From positions 108,439 to 172,438 of the forward strand of contig JAFDZT010000002.1 in NCBI GenBank assembly GCA_018266735.1: a stretch of DNA of 64,000 nucleotides. Reading direction: 5' to 3'. The translations under genes were made by a program, and so were the position numbers. This stretch comes from Bacteroidota bacterium (GTDB lineage: Bacteria; Bacteroidota; Ignavibacteria; Kapaibacteriales; Kapaibacteriaceae). Every line of letters begins with the position of its first letter. The stretch's first letter is position 1. Below the pieces are notes generated by a model, which was given only the letters and a program-made list of their open reading frames with translations, was not told the DNA's origin and made no database searches. Of this stretch, positions 62,301 to 64,000 are shown in pieces.

Positions 62301-62980
62301 AGTGGGGACAGCGTTCGAACATCATGATGCTCTTACCGCACGGGTACGACGGACAGGGTCCGGAGCACAGCAGCGCACGTCTTGAGCGATTCCTGCAGCT
62401 CTGCGCGCAGGACAACATGATGGTCTGCAACTTCACCTCGCCGGCGAATTACTTCCATGCTGTGCGACGCCAGGTGAAGGCGGCATGGCGGAAGCCAATG
62501 GTGATCATGACGCCGAAGGGATACCTGCGCACGTTCACGTCGACCGTCGAGGAGCTCACGCAAGGGTCGTATCAAGAGATCATCAACGACGCAACGGTCA
62601 CAGATCCGTCGACGATCACGCGTGTGGTGATCAGCACCGGAAAGGTGCACAACGAACTCGCCAAGAAGCGCAAGGACATGCAGGCCATGCATGTGGCATT
62701 GGTACGCCTGGAGCAGATCTATCCGTTCCATACCGAGAAGATGAGCGAGGTGTTGGCATCGTATCCGAATGCGACGGAGATCGTGTGGTGTCAGGAAGAG
62801 CCCAAGAACTCGGGCGCATGGTTGCATGTGCAGCCATCCATCCTTGATGTGCTCCGTCCAACGCAACGACTCTCCTATGTAGGGCGTGCCGCAGCGGCAA
62901 GTCCGGCCACAGGTTCTGCCAAGGTTCACGAACGTCAACAAGAAGCCCTCCTCACCGAGGCATTTTCAGACATCAAATGA
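59396..62980 (+). CDS. multifunctional 2-oxoglutarate dehydrogenase (fused E2-E1, Kgd/OdhA type)
   Basis: A 1194-residue TCA-cycle enzyme. Residues 1-35 are the E1 N-terminal helix (SAYVDELYFEYLRDQDSVP), 45-75 an Ala/Pro linker, and ~75-330 an acyltransferase domain with STYDHRVIQGAESGEFL (His near 291). From ~340 on is the ThDP-dependent E1: HRGRLNVL, GDVKYHLG, NPSHLEAVNPVVEG, HGDAAMAGQGVVPET near 625, HNEQDDP. No lipoyl domain is present. This domain order is that of mycobacterial Kgd and corynebacterial OdhA. A separate lipoyl-bearing E2 and an E3 must be encoded elsewhere. Two nearby alternative ATGs change the N-terminus by up to three residues. Confidence 0.92.
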   Translation: MMSMNSAYVDELYFEYLRDQDSVPPEWQTFFASYTPEAPTVANDGVTQRTASAPSAPTAAMPRPAASATTKLPFLGPNDTLVPLSSIGGKIAENMMASLDVPTATSVRSVPVKALEENRRILNNVLASKRAPKLSFTHILAWAIVKAVEQVENMNNTYGLHDGIHVKVQRGSINLGLAVDTTRRDGSRVLLVPSIKDAQSLTFAEFARAYDALIAKARTNKLTPEDLMGATVTLTNPGMIGTVMSVPRLMDGQGTIIAAGSIEYPAEFQAMSPDVLATLAVSKVVTITSTYDHRVIQGAESGEFLQYMHQLLLGEHRFYDQIYASIDVHFEPIRWSIDRGSNPFLAADQPEIVDKEARVLQMIHAFRVRGHLLADINPLGQEAYHYPELDPSFYDLTIWDLDREFDTGGFGGVKRATLRTILDLLRETYCDKIGIEYMHMQDPDKKSWVLSRVEGTRLKMALSAQQKLETYRELTKVELLENFLHTKFLGSKRFSLEGGESTVIILQQILDNAANHDLSGAVVGMAHRGRLNVLVNMMGKPLEKLFNEFEGMADPDSYQGSGDVKYHLGAKGTYVSSSKKQLPMVLAPNPSHLEAVNPVVEGMARALTDESGDATNSLVLPILIHGDAAMAGQGVVPETFNMARLRGYHTGGSIHVVINNQIGFTTSPEDSRSTPYATGIAKMLQVPILHVNGDDPEACRAAAEFAFAYRQTFKDDVVIDMYCYRKYGHNEQDDPTATQPLLYKKIKNMVSVSKSYRQRLVTEKVAAEETLEAISAEEQAVLVAAFENRATSKGVPVATQEFNLFSPVATAVEKPTLDHIMETICSVHDGFNIHAKVKSEMEKRRASFADGHVQWGTAEALAFGSLLLEGHTVRITGQDTGRGTFNHRQAVHTDIVNETEYVPLAALPGATARFHIHDSPLSEYAVLGFEYGYSTVAKNGITAWEAQFGDFANGAQIIIDQFISSAEEKWGQRSNIMMLLPHGYDGQGPEHSSARLERFLQLCAQDNMMVCNFTSPANYFHAVRRQVKAAWRKPMVIMTPKGYLRTFTSTVEELTQGSYQEIINDATVTDPSTITRVVISTGKVHNELAKKRKDMQAMHVALVRLEQIYPFHTEKMSEVLASYPNATEIVWCQEEPKNSGAWLHVQPSILDVLRPTQRLSYVGRAAAASPATGSAKVHERQQEALLTEAFSDIK

Positions 62981-63012
62981 TGGTACATGTTCAATTGAAA
63001 CAGGGGTTTGGA

Positions 63013-63906
63013 ATGCGTAGTACTCGCATCATGGTAATCGCACTGACGGCAGGTCTCGTCCTTGCGTCGTGCAACAAGCAAGGTCCATCGTCGGAAGAAA
63101 TGACATTTCGCGGCGATGTGTACTTGAATCTCAAGAACGTCGACAAGGCCAAGGACTATGCAACGAAGGCCATCGCGTCGGACAGCAAGAATGCCGAAGC
63201 ATACATGCTGATGGCCCGCATCTGGGCAACGGCGAACAATATCGACAGCGCGATCGCTTACTACTTGAAGGCGACCGAAGCGCAACCGGAGAATCTGGAA
63301 GCACTCTATGCGTTGAGTAATGTTTATGCCATGCACAAGGAGTACGACAAAGCTCTCACTGCCATCGACAAGGCCATTGCCCTAAAGCCGGACTCTGCGC
63401 TGGGCTACAACAACCAAGGCGTGATCTATACGAACAAAAGTGAGTTCGACAAGGCCATTGCATCCTTCAAGAAGGCGCTCGAAAAGCAGTCAGTGTATCC
63501 ACAAGTCCACTACAACCTTGGTAGCACGTACGCGAAGAGGGGTGATTGTGCCTCTGCATTGACGGAGTTCAAAAAATCACTGGAGCAGGACCCCAACTTT
63601 GCCCAGAGCTATTTCGAGATCGCATCGTGCGAAGCACAAAAGGGCAACAACGCCGAAGCCTACAACCAGAACGGTCTTGGCTTCACGGTGCAGAACAACC
63701 TTCAAGCTGCAGCCGCAGCCTTCATGAAGGCCATTGAGATCGACCCGAACTTCGCCGTCGCTCACAACAACCTTGCCCATATGTACCTGCGCGCCAACCA
63801 GCGCGACAAGGCCATCGAAGAGTTCAAGAAGGCAGCAGGCCTCGGTCATGCCGATGCACAACGCCTCCTTGCAAACGAGAACATCAGCTGGGCGAAGTCG
63901 AAGTAA
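63013..63906 (+). CDS. TPR-repeat lipoprotein
   Basis: A 297-residue lipoprotein: signal ends in LVLASC (Cys20), which decides for the ATG at 63013 over 62977. The mature part is a run of seven to eight TPR units (e.g. NVDKAKDYATKAIASDSKNAEAYM, EYDKALTAIDKAIALKPDSALGYNNQG, EFDKAIASFKKALEKQ, AAAAFMKAIEIDPNFAVAHNNL). It probably scaffolds envelope protein complexes. A strong terminator follows 27 bases after the stop. Confidence 0.85.
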   Translation: MRSTRIMVIALTAGLVLASCNKQGPSSEEMTFRGDVYLNLKNVDKAKDYATKAIASDSKNAEAYMLMARIWATANNIDSAIAYYLKATEAQPENLEALYALSNVYAMHKEYDKALTAIDKAIALKPDSALGYNNQGVIYTNKSEFDKAIASFKKALEKQSVYPQVHYNLGSTYAKRGDCASALTEFKKSLEQDPNFAQSYFEIASCEAQKGNNAEAYNQNGLGFTVQNNLQAAAAAFMKAIEIDPNFAVAHNNLAHMYLRANQRDKAIEEFKKAAGLGHADAQRLLANENISWAKSK

Positions 63907-63933
63907 GACCTTTGTTCATCGACGACCATGCAC

Positions 63934-63965
63934 AACGGCGTTCCCTCGGGGACGCCGTTTTTTTT
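63934..63965 (+). terminator. Rho-independent terminator
   Basis: AACGGCGT (63934-63941) and ACGCCGTT (63952-63959) form a perfect 8-bp stem with a 10-nt loop that can itself pair CCC with GGG. A run of eight T follows (63958-63965). This is the only textbook terminator in the window and closes the unit ending in the TPR lipoprotein gene. Confidence 0.9.
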
Positions 63966-64000
63966 ATGAGGAGCCTCAAAAGGAACCTCGGTATATTCAT

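Noticed and set aside
1..64000. Mobile elements, prophage, toxin-antitoxin, restriction or defence islands
   Set aside because: I looked for transposases, integrases, phage structural genes, paired small toxin/antitoxin genes and nuclease clusters on both strands and saw none. Gene content and composition are uniform core genome.
1..64000. tRNA or rRNA genes
   Set aside because: Apart from the tRNA-like ends of the tmRNA, no T-arm GGTTCRANTCC with a matching acceptor stem was found in the intergenic gaps, all of which are shorter than about 200 bases.

Overview
The window reads as a continuous stretch of chromosome from a free-living member of the Bacteroidota/Chlorobiota/Kapabacteria side of the FCB group. 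The evidence is a type IX secretion (T9SS) C-terminal sorting domain, a bacillithiol synthase gene (bshA), the Bacteroidota-style -7 promoter element TAnnTTTG in front of several genes, a tmRNA whose tag begins GEQ and ends MAA, and OmpA/PD40 envelope proteins. The base composition is moderately GC-rich and quite even. I see no prophage, insertion sequence, integrase, CRISPR array or conjugation gene, so this is core genome rather than an island. Placement at phylum level is an inference; a 16S rRNA or marker-gene tree would settle it.

Layout. 1-4438 (+): fatty-acid synthesis operon fabH(partial)-fabD-fabG-acpP-fabF followed by rnc. 4491-7586 (+): a large envelope protein with a zincin motif, beta-propeller and outer-membrane barrel. 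7594-10948: YigZ-like protein (-), BshA (+), MBL hydrolase (-) and a Popeye-like membrane protein with a cyclic-nucleotide-binding fold (-). 11043-16995 (+): M20 peptidase, EamA transporter, 5-formyl-THF cyclo-ligase, secreted propeller protein, biotin carrier protein and a T9SS cargo protein. 17010-24338: flavin reductase (-) divergent from a five-gene peptide ABC importer (+). 24320-31828: TonB-domain protein, TraB/GumN-like protein (-), TPR protein, secG, acyl-CoA carboxylase beta subunit and a GlcD-GlcF type oxidase. 31797-34348: glycosyltransferase (-) and MATE exporter (+). 34416-36055 (+): ECF sigma / anti-sigma / Spy-like envelope-stress operon. 36052-43878 (-): CNT nucleoside transporter, dnaE, a phnC-phnE-PHA-system trio and a second ECF sigma / anti-sigma pair. 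43984-46631 (+): membrane protein, cmk, ispH and tmRNA (ssrA). 46682-50259 (-): LMW phosphatase/arsenate-reductase-like protein, lipoprotein and SpoIIE-type phosphatase. 50458-53388 (+): NlpC/P60 lipoprotein and GH57 glycosidase. 53403-56691 (-): OmpA/PD40 protein, recX and recA. 56892-63906 (+): ComEC, PgeF-like protein, a fused E1-E2 2-oxoglutarate dehydrogenase (Kgd/OdhA type) and a TPR lipoprotein.

Most genes are housekeeping genes packed in short operons with 1-4 base stop/start overlaps (ATGA, GTGA, TAATG). The most notable non-coding signals are: (i) a mirror-symmetric divergent ECF promoter at 43890-43942, where a 19-bp palindrome forms two back-to-back -35 elements, each followed 16 bp later by TGTC; (ii) TAnnTTTG boxes ending only 3-5 nt before the start codon of five genes, which predicts leaderless mRNAs; and (iii) a dispersed AAGTGAC heptamer repeat that supplies the last codons of ispH, part of the signal-peptide codons of the OmpA-like gene, and the leader of comEC. 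recX also appears to lack a normal start codon.
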